Assembly (NCBI RefSeq): GCF_013140855.1
Contig: NZ_JABBPG010000010.1
Location: 121,196-185,195, forward strand
DNA length: 64,000 nt
DNA from: Pseudoalteromonas caenipelagi
GTDB taxonomy: Bacteria; Pseudomonadota; Gammaproteobacteria; Enterobacterales; Alteromonadaceae
Reading direction: 5' to 3'
The notes under the pieces: generated by a model
The model's database searches: none
What the model was told of the DNA's origin: nothing
The model's input: only the letters and a program-made list of their open reading frames with translations
Made by a program: the position numbers and the translations under genes
Part shown: piece after piece, positions 17,190-26,815 of the stretch
Layout of the letters: each line of letters opens with the position of its first letter
Position numbering within the stretch: the first letter of the stretch is position 1

Positions 17190-18192
17190 TTAGCTGCAAA
17201 ATAAGGAAAAGGTTACCTTAATACTATGATTTGTATATTTAGTGGTGAGCAGGCTGATACTAAAGAACATGTTGTTCCTGCTTGGCTTCAGCGAAAAATG
17301 AACCTATCAAACCAAAAGGTTAATTTGCCTAATGGTACTTGCTTGAAATATAAGCAAGTCGTCGTTCCTGCAACAAAAGAGCACAATGAAAAATTTGCTG
17401 AAATTGAAGGGCGTATTGCTAATGGTATTTATGACCCACTTGAAGTTTATCTCTGGGCGTTAAAAATTCACATAGGCTTCATTTTCAGAGATTCAACACT
17501 CAAGTCTGATATAAAAAATCCTGAGTCAGGATTTATTCTTGAAGTGGGTGACTACGAGTCTGAGATAAGGTTATTTAGAAAGCTCTACCGAATTTGGTCT
17601 CGTGGTGGAACGATTAATCCAGATTCCTTTGGTAGTGTTTTTATTGTTGACTCTTTAACCCAGAAAAATGAATTTGAGTTGGTACACTGCGGGATTTCTG
17701 GTGCTGTTGGAATAGATGTTGGTGATAAATTTATATTGGTGATGTTGTGGGATTTACAGAAAACATTGAATTCTAATGTGTTAAATGAATGGAATAATTT
17801 CCACTGCAAGAAACTAAAAATGCTGGAAGGCCGTCCAGAATATAATGATCACTGCATAATGACAACAAGGGTATGGGCGTGTGAAACAGCTTACTTTGCT
17901 TTTAGGTTTTTGCAACCAATTCGAACGGTTCAGGTTAACGACAATCTGTTTGCATCACTAGACAGAAGTAAAAAAGTTCCTCGTGAAATTAATGATTTCG
18001 AGTTTGCAGCTATTTGTAAGAACTTTGGCCTTAAACGTGTGCATATGCCTGAAATGGGTGATTATGTATACACTCAATTTGACGAAATAAGCAGCTAACA
18101 GAGGCATCAAGGTGACGCGTTACACTCGGCGGTTTTGGTATGGAGTTCGGTGTGCTTGGTTAGTTTGGTGTTGGCGCACCTTATGTCCGGCG
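17190..18192 (+). mobile_element. Integron gene cassette 1
   Basis: The borders follow the integron rule. The cassette begins after the G of GTTAGCTGC (17189), and its own attC starts with the exact complement GCAGCTAAC (18091). It holds a single same-direction gene followed at once by attC. No integron integrase is present in the window. Confidence 0.85.
17226..18098 (+). CDS. Cassette-borne protein with HNH-like N-terminus
   Basis: 290 residues, not matched to a named family with confidence. The N-terminus MICIFSGEQADTKEHVVPAWL resembles the start of HNH-type proteins (a zinc-knuckle-like Cys, then EHVVP with the HNH-like His), but only one Cys of the usual pair is present at the front. 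The rest is mixed alpha/beta, with DVGDKFILVMLWDL as a central strand. It fills integron cassette 1: the attC complement begins inside its last codons. AAGGAAAAGG about 10 bp upstream of the ATG could serve as ribosome-binding site. It is likely an accessory, possibly defence, function. Confidence 0.65.
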   Translation: MICIFSGEQADTKEHVVPAWLQRKMNLSNQKVNLPNGTCLKYKQVVVPATKEHNEKFAEIEGRIANGIYDPLEVYLWALKIHIGFIFRDSTLKSDIKNPESGFILEVGDYESEIRLFRKLYRIWSRGGTINPDSFGSVFIVDSLTQKNEFELVHCGISGAVGIDVGDKFILVMLWDLQKTLNSNVLNEWNNFHCKKLKMLEGRPEYNDHCIMTTRVWACETAYFAFRFLQPIRTVQVNDNLFASLDRSKKVPREINDFEFAAICKNFGLKRVHMPEMGDYVYTQFDEISS

Positions 18193-18195
18193 TTA
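18091..18195 (+). repeat. attC recombination site of cassette 1
   Basis: It starts GCAGCTAACAGAGGC and ends GTCCGGCGTTA. The inner boxes CAAGGTG and CACCTTATG are complementary, and the middle is imperfectly palindromic, as in Vibrio-type attC sites of about 100-130 bp. Confidence 0.8.
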
Positions 18196-19346
18196 TATTT
18201 ATCTTAAGGTTCGGGGTGGAATGGGAAAAGTCACGAAAAATAAAAATCACTTTAGTCCCGTGTTAGCCAATAAATATTGGACTAATGAAGAATCGGGTTG
18301 GAGCTATAAATACTACTATTTTTGTAAGCACCGAAATAAAGTAATTGATTCACATAAAGATATTGGCAAAACCGCATGGGGTTATGAGCTAAACCTCTAC
18401 CCACAAGAAGTCGAAGACCGCCTCGATCTAGAGCTTGAAAATGAAAGTGCATTACTTTACGAGAAAATAATCGCTGGAGAAATATTAGATTTTCCTCAGC
18501 GAATGAAGTGGGCACAATTTATTATTACTCAAGCCGTCAGAACTCCGAGCTTTTTTCGCTATCGTGACCATATCGAGAGAAATAATGGTGGTGACTATTC
18601 ATATAAGAACTCGATATTGGGTTGTTCTAATTGCGAAGAAAATAAATATATAGCATCGAGAGATTGGCTTATCCTCAAAGCGAATGAAGATGACTTTTTT
18701 ATACGAACTGATAATCCGGTTTACATGACAGGGTGCCTCGATAACCCAACGACAGCGATATTTTACCCTCTGACACCAAAACTTTGTTTTGTAGCTTGCT
18801 CATATGTCGAGACTGTTTTATTGCCAAAAGGCATGAAAATGCCTTCACCAAAGCAAGATTTTTTGCAGTTAGAAAAAGGTGATGCATATCATATAAATTT
18901 TGAATTGCTCAAATCAGCAAGTAACTCTGTGATTTTAGCCAAGAGTGATAACAATGAAGTTGTTAGCCAAATTGCATTAGATGTACTCGGAGCATTCCCG
19001 CAAATACCTTTTATGCTTTCCTCTGCTAAAAATGCAATTAGTGAGTCTAATGTAATTGAATCTCTAACTGGCTTAATGTCAGCCGCAGATGGGGTAGTGT
19101 ACCCAGAGTATCGAGACTACCCATTCAGTCCATTTTATGGAGTTGAGTTCTCAATGGGAATTAATCCTTTTTCCGTGTTCGGGGTCACGCAAGACAAGTT
19201 GCTTTTAGATTTCGAGGAATGATAAATATAACAAAGCGTTTAAGACGGATTCCCAACGCTTGGCATTTTCGGTTTGCTTCGAATTTAGTGTTTACGGCAC
19301 AATGGTTTAGGTAGGGTGTTAGCGTTGCTCAGCACTTAACGCGGCG
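18193..19346 (+). mobile_element. Integron gene cassette 2
   Basis: It begins TTATATTTATC after the G at 18192. Its own attC begins with the exact 12-base complement GATAAATATAAC (19221-19232), the signature of a correctly inserted cassette. It contains one gene in the same direction as cassette 1. Confidence 0.88.
18221..19222 (+). CDS. DUF4238 family protein in an integron cassette
   Basis: 333 residues. The N-terminal KNHFSPVLANKYW corresponds to the NHHYVPxxYL start of DUF4238. The body contains the family-like FIRTDNPVYMTG and IFYPLTPKLCFVAC segments. The biochemical function of the family is unknown, but members are common in integron cassettes and defence islands, and a nuclease role has been suggested only by context. 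The stop codon overlaps the first bases of attC2, leaving almost no free space in the cassette. It is preceded by a GGGGTGG sequence near the ATG. Confidence 0.75.
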   Translation: MGKVTKNKNHFSPVLANKYWTNEESGWSYKYYYFCKHRNKVIDSHKDIGKTAWGYELNLYPQEVEDRLDLELENESALLYEKIIAGEILDFPQRMKWAQFIITQAVRTPSFFRYRDHIERNNGGDYSYKNSILGCSNCEENKYIASRDWLILKANEDDFFIRTDNPVYMTGCLDNPTTAIFYPLTPKLCFVACSYVETVLLPKGMKMPSPKQDFLQLEKGDAYHINFELLKSASNSVILAKSDNNEVVSQIALDVLGAFPQIPFMLSSAKNAISESNVIESLTGLMSAADGVVYPEYRDYPFSPFYGVEFSMGINPFSVFGVTQDKLLLDFEE

Positions 19347-19349
19347 TTA
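19221..19349 (+). repeat. attC recombination site of cassette 2 (Vibrio superintegron type)
   Basis: The outer box AACAAAGCGTTTAAGA pairs with CTTAACGCGGCGTTA. The left side carries one extra T, the unpaired base typical of attC. Length and inner sequence strongly resemble the repeats of Vibrio chromosomal integrons. Confidence 0.92.
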
Positions 19350-19376
19350 CCACCGTCCGCCTCTGGCACATATGTG

Positions 19377-19419
19377 ACTGTCAGATTTGATCTGAGTTCT
19401 ATTATTCGAATCTGACAGT
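19377..19419. repeat. 11-bp inverted repeat near the end of ginD
   Basis: ACTGTCAGATT (19377-19387) and AATCTGACAGT (19409-19419) are exact complements with a 21-nt loop. It lies 50 bp beyond the stop codon of the ginD-like gene and shares TCTGACAG with 16868-16875. It may be a weak terminator or the edge of the segment that brought in the cassettes. Confidence 0.55.
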
Positions 19420-19468
19420 TCAAGTTAAGACTTATTCATTTAAATAACAACTCTGTACTAGTTCCACA

Positions 19469-19966
19469 TCAGGTTAATCTAAGTATTCGCCTATCTTTAA
19501 AAGGCATCTTTGCTATTAAGTCCTCATAGAACTCTAGCAACCTTCTATTCTTCCAATAGTCTTCGCCATCCTTATAATTACGTGCTTTGTTGATAACTTC
19601 CTCTTTTGAACATGCGTTCAGACCCTTGGGTTTAACTCTATTAATTTTCTCATTTTCAAGAACTTCATTAACCTCAGTTAAATACTTATTCAGATCATTT
19701 GAATATGAGCCATGAGTAAAAAGCCCAGTCCTCGCCATTGTTATTTTTTTTGCTACTTCTATTTGCGTTATCTTATATCTCTTCTTAGCTTTAAAATCAG
19801 CTACTAAGTAGTGCGTTTTAATGTATGACAACTTTTCAAGCTTTAATTCATTAATAGCATCATATGCTTTCTTTGAACCATTTTCTGGATTTACCCATGC
19901 AGGTAACGTCTCTTCTTTAGGCTCACTTTGTCCGATTTGTTCATTTAAAATATCAATTAGACTCAT
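19469..19966 (-). CDS. Small accessory protein of the recombinase operon (ginD-like)
   Basis: 165 residues, mostly helical and charged. IEVAKKITMARTGLFTHGSYSNDLNKYL looks like a DNA-binding helix-turn-helix of the kind found in small partners of Tn554/GInt-type tyrosine recombinases. It follows ginC in the same direction after a 196-bp gap, which may hold its own promoter. In GInt islands a fourth small gene, ginD, is needed with ginABC for excision. The assignment here rests on order, size and this HTH. The ATG is at 19966. Confidence 0.7.
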   Translation of the reverse strand: MSLIDILNEQIGQSEPKEETLPAWVNPENGSKKAYDAINELKLEKLSYIKTHYLVADFKAKKRYKITQIEVAKKITMARTGLFTHGSYSNDLNKYLTEVNEVLENEKINRVKPKGLNACSKEEVINKARNYKDGEDYWKNRRLLEFYEDLIAKMPFKDRRILRLT

Positions 19967-20162
19967 TCTAACTTAATCCTACTAATTTTGCTCTTTCGCT
20001 CTTAAGATGTTTAAGAAAAATATTAACTTCATTTAAGTAAGCTTTAACTCATTTATGGCGTTGTATGCTTTAATCAAATCGTCTTTTTGATTTGTCTTAT
20101 AAAGCAATTTTACTTATTAGCTTCTTCCAAACCTTTCACTTATCAAAGCCTAGCTGACATGC

Positions 20163-22928
20163 TTATACTATCTCCTGCTGCTCAGTAAGCTTGATAGCTG
20201 ACTGCATTTCCTCAATAAATGGTTTGTTTCGATTGGTTTGACTGTTCTTATCCAGTTGCTTCAAGGTCTTAATAGTTTCTTTGACTATTCGTAGGCTTTC
20301 TTTCTTAAAGCTAGGGGGTAATTTCGATTGTTTTAATACACTTACATGATTTGCTACATTGATAATGATAAAAGCGACATTCTCTTGCTCGACAAAGTGA
20401 TTATCGCAACCTATACAAAATTCGACTCCAGCTTTTTCACGCTGAGGTACTCCAAATTCCGCGCAATTGGCTTGACGCATGTTTCGACGTTTAAGTAAAC
20501 ATAATCCCCAAGGGTTAGCCTTTATATCTGCTATTTCTAGCTCTGCAAATTTAGTTAAAAACTCGCCTAACTGCTCAACATTTAGCAATTTAGTTTGCTT
20601 TAGTATACGACGTAAAAACACATCCATTTTCCCACCAAACTCTCTTCGAGAGTCACTCTTTAAAGAACTAAGATGTGCCTTTAGGATGGAGCTTACAACA
20701 CGACGTTTAGCTATTTGTTCAGAATTTTGCATACTTTTTTCTCGAAGATATCTTCGATAAAAGTGATCACCAAAGTGCTTGAAATTGGTACGAATCAACC
20801 AACCCACATCACCGGAGTAACGCTTGTAAACACACTCAGCCCATATATGTCTAAAAGCATGAGGAGTAGGGTAAGCGCAACCTTCTCTGATGCTATTCAT
20901 TAAGTCACAAACTATGACTTTTGGGAGTTTTTTGACTTCTCTTTCGTTAAGCGAGGATAAATACTCTCTTTGCTCAAATGATAAACGTGAATTCCAAATT
21001 TCCTTTTCACTTTCAGACATTGTGCCATTCACATATGCCAGAACTAATAGTTTAGGGGTATTTGATGCCAAGTTTGTAGATAGCATTCCAGATGCCAATA
21101 AGTAAGGTAAATCTTGACGAACTTTGTCTCTCACCTGTCGTAATTGTTTTGTTTTGTTTGAATCGCAAAATAGTTTAGTCAAATATTTAAGTTCCTTTTG
21201 CTCTACTACTTCAAGTACAGTTTGCTTAGATTTTGCTTGTAATCTATCAAGTTCATCTAGCTTAACGAAAGGTGTGTAACTCTCTACAAAATGTTCCCAT
21301 CCTGCTCTAGATGCTTTAGGCCCTCTTGTTGATGAGGAAAATGCTGAACTTTCTAAGTTACCTTCTCCATCAAACTGAGTTCGGTAAAGCATAGGTTGAT
21401 CTTGACTCCCATCATGCAGCGCTTGCAGTTGCTTCAATAGAATGTAACTCGAAAGCGTTACTTCTCTGTCAACTTTAGTCTTGCCTCCTGTCTTAGGAAC
21501 CTCCCATTTTATTAGAAAACGAATTGGGTAACGTATTTGATCTTTGACATCATGATTTCGAAACAAATGAATAGATGACTCAGGGAAACTATATTCCGAA
21601 TCTCTCCAGCCCAAAAACGCCATGATAAGGGTCCAACCATTTCTCTCTATCACTTTGTCGTACTTTGAGATTGCAGGAGAACTGTGTGCATCGTATACAC
21701 CTGCTGCTGCCAAATGGGATCTAGTTGGCATAGGTATTTCAGCTTTTTCTATTAGTTCTGCTAAATAAACCTTTTTTACTAACTGAAAACGCTCATTGCT
21801 TAAACGAGGTACGCTGCTCGATGTATATTTTAACTCATGTGAAAAGTCATCGATTATCGTGTCAATTGGATCTCCTGAATAATCACTACATAGTTCTAAA
21901 GCGAGTATAGATTTCAAAAACAGTCTATTGTCTTCATCATGTATTAAATCAAGCTTATCAACTAGATAAGTTAGTGACTCTTCACGAAATAAGGCAAAGC
22001 GTCTCATTGCTTCTTTATATGACGACAAGTATTCTTCCTTCGTTCGTCTACATAAATGCTCATACATTCTCTTACTTCCCTTTAAAGTAGCTCTTAGCTG
22101 CTCAAAAGGAATCCCCATTAAGGCATTATGATAAAGCTGACGATTAAATGGGTTGTCGCTATATGTTCCTAGTAAAAGTTTTTTATTACGAAGCAGACGA
22201 ATTACTGCAAAAGCCGAAAAAAAATGGTTCTCAAATACATCATTTAAATGCTCTACGTAATATTGTCCAATCTCCAGGGTCAAAAAGTTAAATGACCCTC
22301 CATTTTGATAATCGGCATAGGACATGTCAGCAACACGTAAGCAAACCTGGTTGAGTGATTGAGTCAGTTTTGTTTTACTAAATACTTGAGTTATATAGTT
22401 TTCAATACCTAATCGTTTAAGTACCCGATTTATAGTGTTAGGCTCAAAAGGTTTAATTGTTGAGATAGAGTTCAGACCAAGCCGCTTTATTAGTCCACTC
22501 TCTGTTGGAGTATAAGTCAGAAGAACTTCTAGAAAATCTTCAATCGTTTGCAACGTTATTCTATTCAAATTTTCTTGTGTCAAATAACCAAAAACTCTCA
22601 ATAAAACATCAAAGTAGCGCTTCTTATCATGCGTACTCTTAAGTGACGTAGCAGTATCAGACCATAATAACCATGCCAATGTCGAAGTGTTAACACTCAG
22701 AGCCTCCCCTTCTATATTAAGAACAAAGCTCCCAGACATTCTATACTGAGGCAAATCAAACCAATGAAAATGGAAACTACAATCTGTATTTCCCCCTTTA
22801 GATTGTAAAGGTAGGATAAGCGTTGTTGAAAATGCTGTCCCTTTAGTTGGAGTCATCCCTGCAACTTTTATACTAATCTGACGATACAACGACGTATGGC
22901 AAAACGACTTAGGTAATTTAATCGCCAT
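20163..22928 (-). CDS. Tyrosine recombinase, third of three (ginC-like)
   Basis: About 921 residues from the ATG at 22928; an in-frame GTG at 22940 is possible. The C-terminal half shows tyrosine-recombinase signatures: GWRDSEY (first Arg), TPHAFRHIWAE (HxxR) and KHFGDHFYRRYLR, with the late His and nucleophile Tyr. A Cys-rich knuckle follows (NCAEFGVP, then FCIGCDNHF), a probable zinc-binding element. The length is far above that of phage integrases but fits the large third recombinase of GInt operons. It overlaps the ginB stop region, so translational coupling is likely. Confidence 0.85.
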   Translation of the reverse strand: MAIKLPKSFCHTSLYRQISIKVAGMTPTKGTAFSTTLILPLQSKGGNTDCSFHFHWFDLPQYRMSGSFVLNIEGEALSVNTSTLAWLLWSDTATSLKSTHDKKRYFDVLLRVFGYLTQENLNRITLQTIEDFLEVLLTYTPTESGLIKRLGLNSISTIKPFEPNTINRVLKRLGIENYITQVFSKTKLTQSLNQVCLRVADMSYADYQNGGSFNFLTLEIGQYYVEHLNDVFENHFFSAFAVIRLLRNKKLLLGTYSDNPFNRQLYHNALMGIPFEQLRATLKGSKRMYEHLCRRTKEEYLSSYKEAMRRFALFREESLTYLVDKLDLIHDEDNRLFLKSILALELCSDYSGDPIDTIIDDFSHELKYTSSSVPRLSNERFQLVKKVYLAELIEKAEIPMPTRSHLAAAGVYDAHSSPAISKYDKVIERNGWTLIMAFLGWRDSEYSFPESSIHLFRNHDVKDQIRYPIRFLIKWEVPKTGGKTKVDREVTLSSYILLKQLQALHDGSQDQPMLYRTQFDGEGNLESSAFSSSTRGPKASRAGWEHFVESYTPFVKLDELDRLQAKSKQTVLEVVEQKELKYLTKLFCDSNKTKQLRQVRDKVRQDLPYLLASGMLSTNLASNTPKLLVLAYVNGTMSESEKEIWNSRLSFEQREYLSSLNEREVKKLPKVIVCDLMNSIREGCAYPTPHAFRHIWAECVYKRYSGDVGWLIRTNFKHFGDHFYRRYLREKSMQNSEQIAKRRVVSSILKAHLSSLKSDSRREFGGKMDVFLRRILKQTKLLNVEQLGEFLTKFAELEIADIKANPWGLCLLKRRNMRQANCAEFGVPQREKAGVEFCIGCDNHFVEQENVAFIIINVANHVSVLKQSKLPPSFKKESLRIVKETIKTLKQLDKNSQTNRNKPFIEEMQSAIKLTEQQEIV

Positions 22929-22932
22929 AAAA

Positions 22933-25125
22933 CTAAGCACCTAATTGTGAGAAAAATAAAGGGGGTAGCATAGACTTGTAATTCTCATATGCTTCGTATC
23001 CTTTAGTTTTAATATCTTTTGAAAAGCGGTACGTCAGCAAGTCATCCATCCACTCAGACGTTGGTAAAACATGCTTTTCTAAGAAGTCAGGGTTACGATT
23101 TGCTAGTAACGAGTAATGGGTTTTTGCTTGTTCTAAATAATGTAAAAACTCAACAACTGTTTCTGTCGATTCCACTACTAAAATTACATCGCCTTGACTG
23201 TCATTTAAAATAACTTGGCTGTCATGCTCCTCTTGGTTCGATAAATTAAGTGATTCCAGTTTACCTGTAGTACCAGAAATTAACTCTGTACGAGCTTGAC
23301 GCTCTTTAAGCCGACTTTCTATTTCTTCATGATTAGGTCTATAAGCAACCGTTTCAATATCCTCCATAACCAATCGCATCATACGCCCCACAGTGTTTGT
23401 ATGCTCCTGATTGTTACTGGACAAATAATCAGATTGCTCCGTTTCAGGTGTGTGTGAATTATAATTTACTAAAGTGCCAACACGAAAATTCAAACTATCT
23501 GAGTGAACTGCCGCAGTTTTTATCATTGAACCAGTAAACCATTGATTGGGCGCCCAATAACGAGTGGCTTTCCTGTAAGCTTCCATATCATGGGGCAACC
23601 CCTTTTCCTTTTGCTTTTTTACCCAAGACGTACTTTTCATAGTCTCCCAAGTTTGCAAACACTGGATTAAATCCAAAAATAGCGTCGAGCATTTACTATG
23701 TTTTATTTCCTGTCTAATACTGTTTTCAACAAAGGGTAGGAATGCAATTTGAAGAGTTCGTCCCAATACTCCTTTCCAGCTTGAGCTTGCTCTATCAACA
23801 TTGTTTCGATTTAAAGAAAGTAAAGACTCAGAGTCCTTGCGATTCATCAAAAAGTTCAACATTGCTTTTCCATTATGCGAAGAAGCATCAATGCTGTCGG
23901 TAAATTTGAAATCATGGGCGCGCGATTTATAATAATCACATGAAAAATGTGTAATACGTGATGACGAACCATGAAATACGAAATCACTATACTTCAACGT
24001 TAAAGCATCGCTCGCTTGAACTGTCTGAGCACAGTTTAGCCAATAAAAACATATCTCTTCAGCTTTAGTTACAGGGTATGGCGCTTGGTTATCTTTTAGG
24101 TGATCAAAAAGTTGTTCTAAAAACTTTTCATCAAAAATGACTCCTTTGTTAAACCAAAGATCACCTCCCTCTTTTTCAGAGTTTCGTTTTATAAGTTCAT
24201 TTTCATTTCGAAGCCGAGCATTAACTTTTTCTCTAACACTTTCAGATATCCAATCAAAAATTAATAAATCTATATGTTCTGGCAACATTTTTTGTTGACC
24301 CTTTGATATAGAACTTAATAAAACTCGCAACTTATTCGCATTGCGACATGCGGGGCTTTTCATCTTATCGAAAATGCTGAGTTGTTCAGGATTAAACCCA
24401 TTCGATTTAAGAGTATCCGTAAAGTCTCGACTAACTTTTTGTAAAAAAAACATTATTTCTGAAACAACCAGATTAAATGATTTCATTAACAGTTTAGGTG
24501 ACGCTAATCTCTTGTAGACACTACTTTTTCCCTTTGCTGACATCACACCTCTGAGCCATGTTATCTCAGTAAACCATTTATCTAATGGGTATTGCTCTGT
24601 TTCTATTGGGATTAACTTTGTTGCACTACATATAGCTTTAATTTTTTCAACTTGTTCTAGTCCCAATACATCAAGTTTTGTAGCTTCCTTTATAAAATAA
24701 AAAACAGAATGTACGGATTGGTTGCTTAGTCCTTTTTCTACCAAATAGGTCTCAAAGCTTTTAATGATTTGGTATTGGTTGCTATCTGTTGTCTCATGTT
24801 GATTAATATATTCCGTGAACTTTGGAAACCGATCAGCTATGTGATCTAGCTTAAATTTCGCATATTCATCAGAATTCTCTGCAACATGAAAGAATAGCAA
24901 GCATAAGCTTCCAAAGAGCAACCTTGCTGTTTCATGTGTGTTTACACACTCATACACAAGTTCCGACTGTCTTACAGGCTTTCCAATTACGATGCATTTA
25001 GGTAAGACAGATAAAAATTCAATACTTGACCTCTTATTTATATTCGTTTTCTTCTGTCTAAAATACTCAGATTGAATATTGAGTACCTCGACGTTTTCAT
25101 CTTTAAAGTTATTTTTGCTCTCCAT
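22933..25125 (-). CDS. Recombinase-like protein, second of three (ginB-like), catalytic residues not obvious
   Basis: 730 residues between two recognisable tyrosine recombinases. The segment YWLNCAQTVQASDALTLKYSDF aligns in feel with the first-Arg region of tyrosine recombinases (usually GLRxSE), but Gln stands where Arg is expected. No clear HxxR box was found; the nearest is around MIKTAAVHSDSLNFRVG. It may therefore be a structural or regulatory subunit rather than an active recombinase. It begins at an ATG 7 bp after ginA. The assignment comes mainly from operon position and size. Confidence 0.75.
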   Translation of the reverse strand: MESKNNFKDENVEVLNIQSEYFRQKKTNINKRSSIEFLSVLPKCIVIGKPVRQSELVYECVNTHETARLLFGSLCLLFFHVAENSDEYAKFKLDHIADRFPKFTEYINQHETTDSNQYQIIKSFETYLVEKGLSNQSVHSVFYFIKEATKLDVLGLEQVEKIKAICSATKLIPIETEQYPLDKWFTEITWLRGVMSAKGKSSVYKRLASPKLLMKSFNLVVSEIMFFLQKVSRDFTDTLKSNGFNPEQLSIFDKMKSPACRNANKLRVLLSSISKGQQKMLPEHIDLLIFDWISESVREKVNARLRNENELIKRNSEKEGGDLWFNKGVIFDEKFLEQLFDHLKDNQAPYPVTKAEEICFYWLNCAQTVQASDALTLKYSDFVFHGSSSRITHFSCDYYKSRAHDFKFTDSIDASSHNGKAMLNFLMNRKDSESLLSLNRNNVDRASSSWKGVLGRTLQIAFLPFVENSIRQEIKHSKCSTLFLDLIQCLQTWETMKSTSWVKKQKEKGLPHDMEAYRKATRYWAPNQWFTGSMIKTAAVHSDSLNFRVGTLVNYNSHTPETEQSDYLSSNNQEHTNTVGRMMRLVMEDIETVAYRPNHEEIESRLKERQARTELISGTTGKLESLNLSNQEEHDSQVILNDSQGDVILVVESTETVVEFLHYLEQAKTHYSLLANRNPDFLEKHVLPTSEWMDDLLTYRFSKDIKTKGYEAYENYKSMLPPLFFSQLGA

Positions 25126-25132
25126 GATTAAA

Positions 25133-26365
25133 CTATTTCTTCCCTTCGACTATGAGCATCTCGTCGACGCTGCGTATATAACGCATCGTTATTTCTTGAG
25201 CATGTTTCTTCTTATTAATTTTATGACCCATTAATCTAGCTATTTCGGTGACTACAGAATGTCCTTCGGTGATTGCATGATGAGGAATGTCACCGCACAA
25301 CTCATAAAATTTTTCTGTAGCAAAGCTATGTCTTAAATGCTGGTATGAATTGTCTTCATGAAGTGGTAGCTCAGAAATTTTTCCATTTACAATTTGTTCC
25401 AATATTGTATTTTTTATTTCACGGAAAATACGAGTTCCTGTGCTGGGGCTTATGGCTTGGCCTTTAGTATTGGGATCATTATTAACAAATAAACAATTAT
25501 CTTCTGAAACTGGTCGCTCAAGTAAATAGTATTGACGACACTTTTCCAATAGCTCGCGAGGAATGTAAATTACTCTAGAAGGAGAACCCTCATTTCTTCT
25601 ACTTTTAGTAATTGTTAAGAGGTACTTAAAGCTTTGTTCATCAGGGTTACACTCTAGGTCAGCAAACATAGTTAAGAAGCCACTTTGCTTCTTTTTTCCA
25701 TATGTAAAGTCATTCAAAAATAAGGACGTGTTTTCATGAGTTCGTAGACCGCAAATTACGCCAAATTGCAAAATCAACTCGTCACGCAAACTTTTACTTT
25801 TTAACAACATCGTACTTCTGGTCTGCCTCGCAATATACTTATATGCCCTTCTTCGTTTTGTATTTTTATTTGCCTTCTTTCTTTGCTTAGGACGGATATA
25901 AAGATTTCTAATATATGTTATGCCTATCTTCGCAAGATAGTTGTAATAAGCTTGCAATGCGACCTTGGCCTGTTCAACAGACTTCATTCCTTTCTCTTCC
26001 TGCTCAATTAGATATTCATTTATATACTTGTTAATGAACTCTGAGGGAGCATGAGTATGTTTGTGAACATTAGGCAATGAAGCATCAGAACTAGCCATAC
26101 TGTCGCAATACTCGAAAAATTCAAGAAGCTTGCTTTCATACTGTCTGATAACATTCTCGGACAAATCTGAAAACTCTAAGTTTTCATTTATATTTCCGTC
26201 TTCACCTTTTTTCACCCTAGAGAGCAAAACCCGCCCTTCACGATTTACAACCATAGAAAAGATAGTAGGCAGCACCAGTGGCGTGCCGTTAGAATCTATA
26301 TAGGCAGCAAATCGTTCAATGGATACATCCTTTAAATTAAAGTTCTCAATAAAAATTTTTTCCAA
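25133..26365 (-). CDS. Tyrosine recombinase, first of three (ginA-like)
   Basis: 410 residues with an N-terminal SAM-like core-binding domain (about 70-150) and a complete catalytic set: Arg208 in CGLRTHEN, HLRHSFA (His343/Arg345), His381 in MGHK and Tyr396 in MRYI. It is the recombinase nearest the island's right end, as expected for an element-encoded integrase acting on the attachment site. The probable start is TTG at 26365. The 475 bp upstream to the border have no gene. The host dinB LexA promoter beyond the border points towards it. Confidence 0.9.
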   Translation of the reverse strand: MEKIFIENFNLKDVSIERFAAYIDSNGTPLVLPTIFSMVVNREGRVLLSRVKKGEDGNINENLEFSDLSENVIRQYESKLLEFFEYCDSMASSDASLPNVHKHTHAPSEFINKYINEYLIEQEEKGMKSVEQAKVALQAYYNYLAKIGITYIRNLYIRPKQRKKANKNTKRRRAYKYIARQTRSTMLLKSKSLRDELILQFGVICGLRTHENTSLFLNDFTYGKKKQSGFLTMFADLECNPDEQSFKYLLTITKSRRNEGSPSRVIYIPRELLEKCRQYYLLERPVSEDNCLFVNNDPNTKGQAISPSTGTRIFREIKNTILEQIVNGKISELPLHEDNSYQHLRHSFATEKFYELCGDIPHHAITEGHSVVTEIARLMGHKINKKKHAQEITMRYIRSVDEMLIVEGKK

Positions 26366-26807
26366 AAAAACACCGCGTATAGATTGTAATAATAAATTTA
26401 TTATGAGATCATTTAATGTTTTATTTCAACATAAATAAAGTGTGAAATTAAAAAATTTTCGGTTTGAGGTTTTCTGGCTTTCAAAAACAAAGGCAAGCGC
26501 AAACTGGTGGCACTCGAAGCATTTCATTTTCAAAAATACCAATAAGCATGAAAAAGAGAGGTTAATAACAATTGAATCAATAGATTGGAGGAAAGGCAAC
26601 TAAGATTAAAACTTGGCAATACACCTTTGAGACTTTATCAATTTAAAATTAGATGTGAATAACAATATTTTTAATATAAAAAATCAATAGTCAAAGTCCC
26701 AATTAATTACAACTTTTCATCACACCTCAACCTGTAAGCTATCATCATTACTCGAAATCTAATATATGAAAAATCTAATCACCTTCTTACAAGCGCGAAG
26801 TAGTTGT
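26366..26807. other. Non-coding right end of the island
   Basis: AT-rich, with no open frame of substance and no clear terminator between the border and ginA. AATCTAAT occurs twice near 26757-26780, recalling the left end (GATCTAATATTG). It probably contains the ginA promoter and recombinase accessory sites. Confidence 0.6.
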
Positions 26808-26815
26808 TCAATATT
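26804..26815. repeat. Right copy of terminal inverted repeat
   Basis: TTGTTCAATATT is the exact reverse complement of 2043-2054. It lies about 25 bp inside the right border and contains the stop codon of the orphan dinB 5' fragment. Confidence 0.8.
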
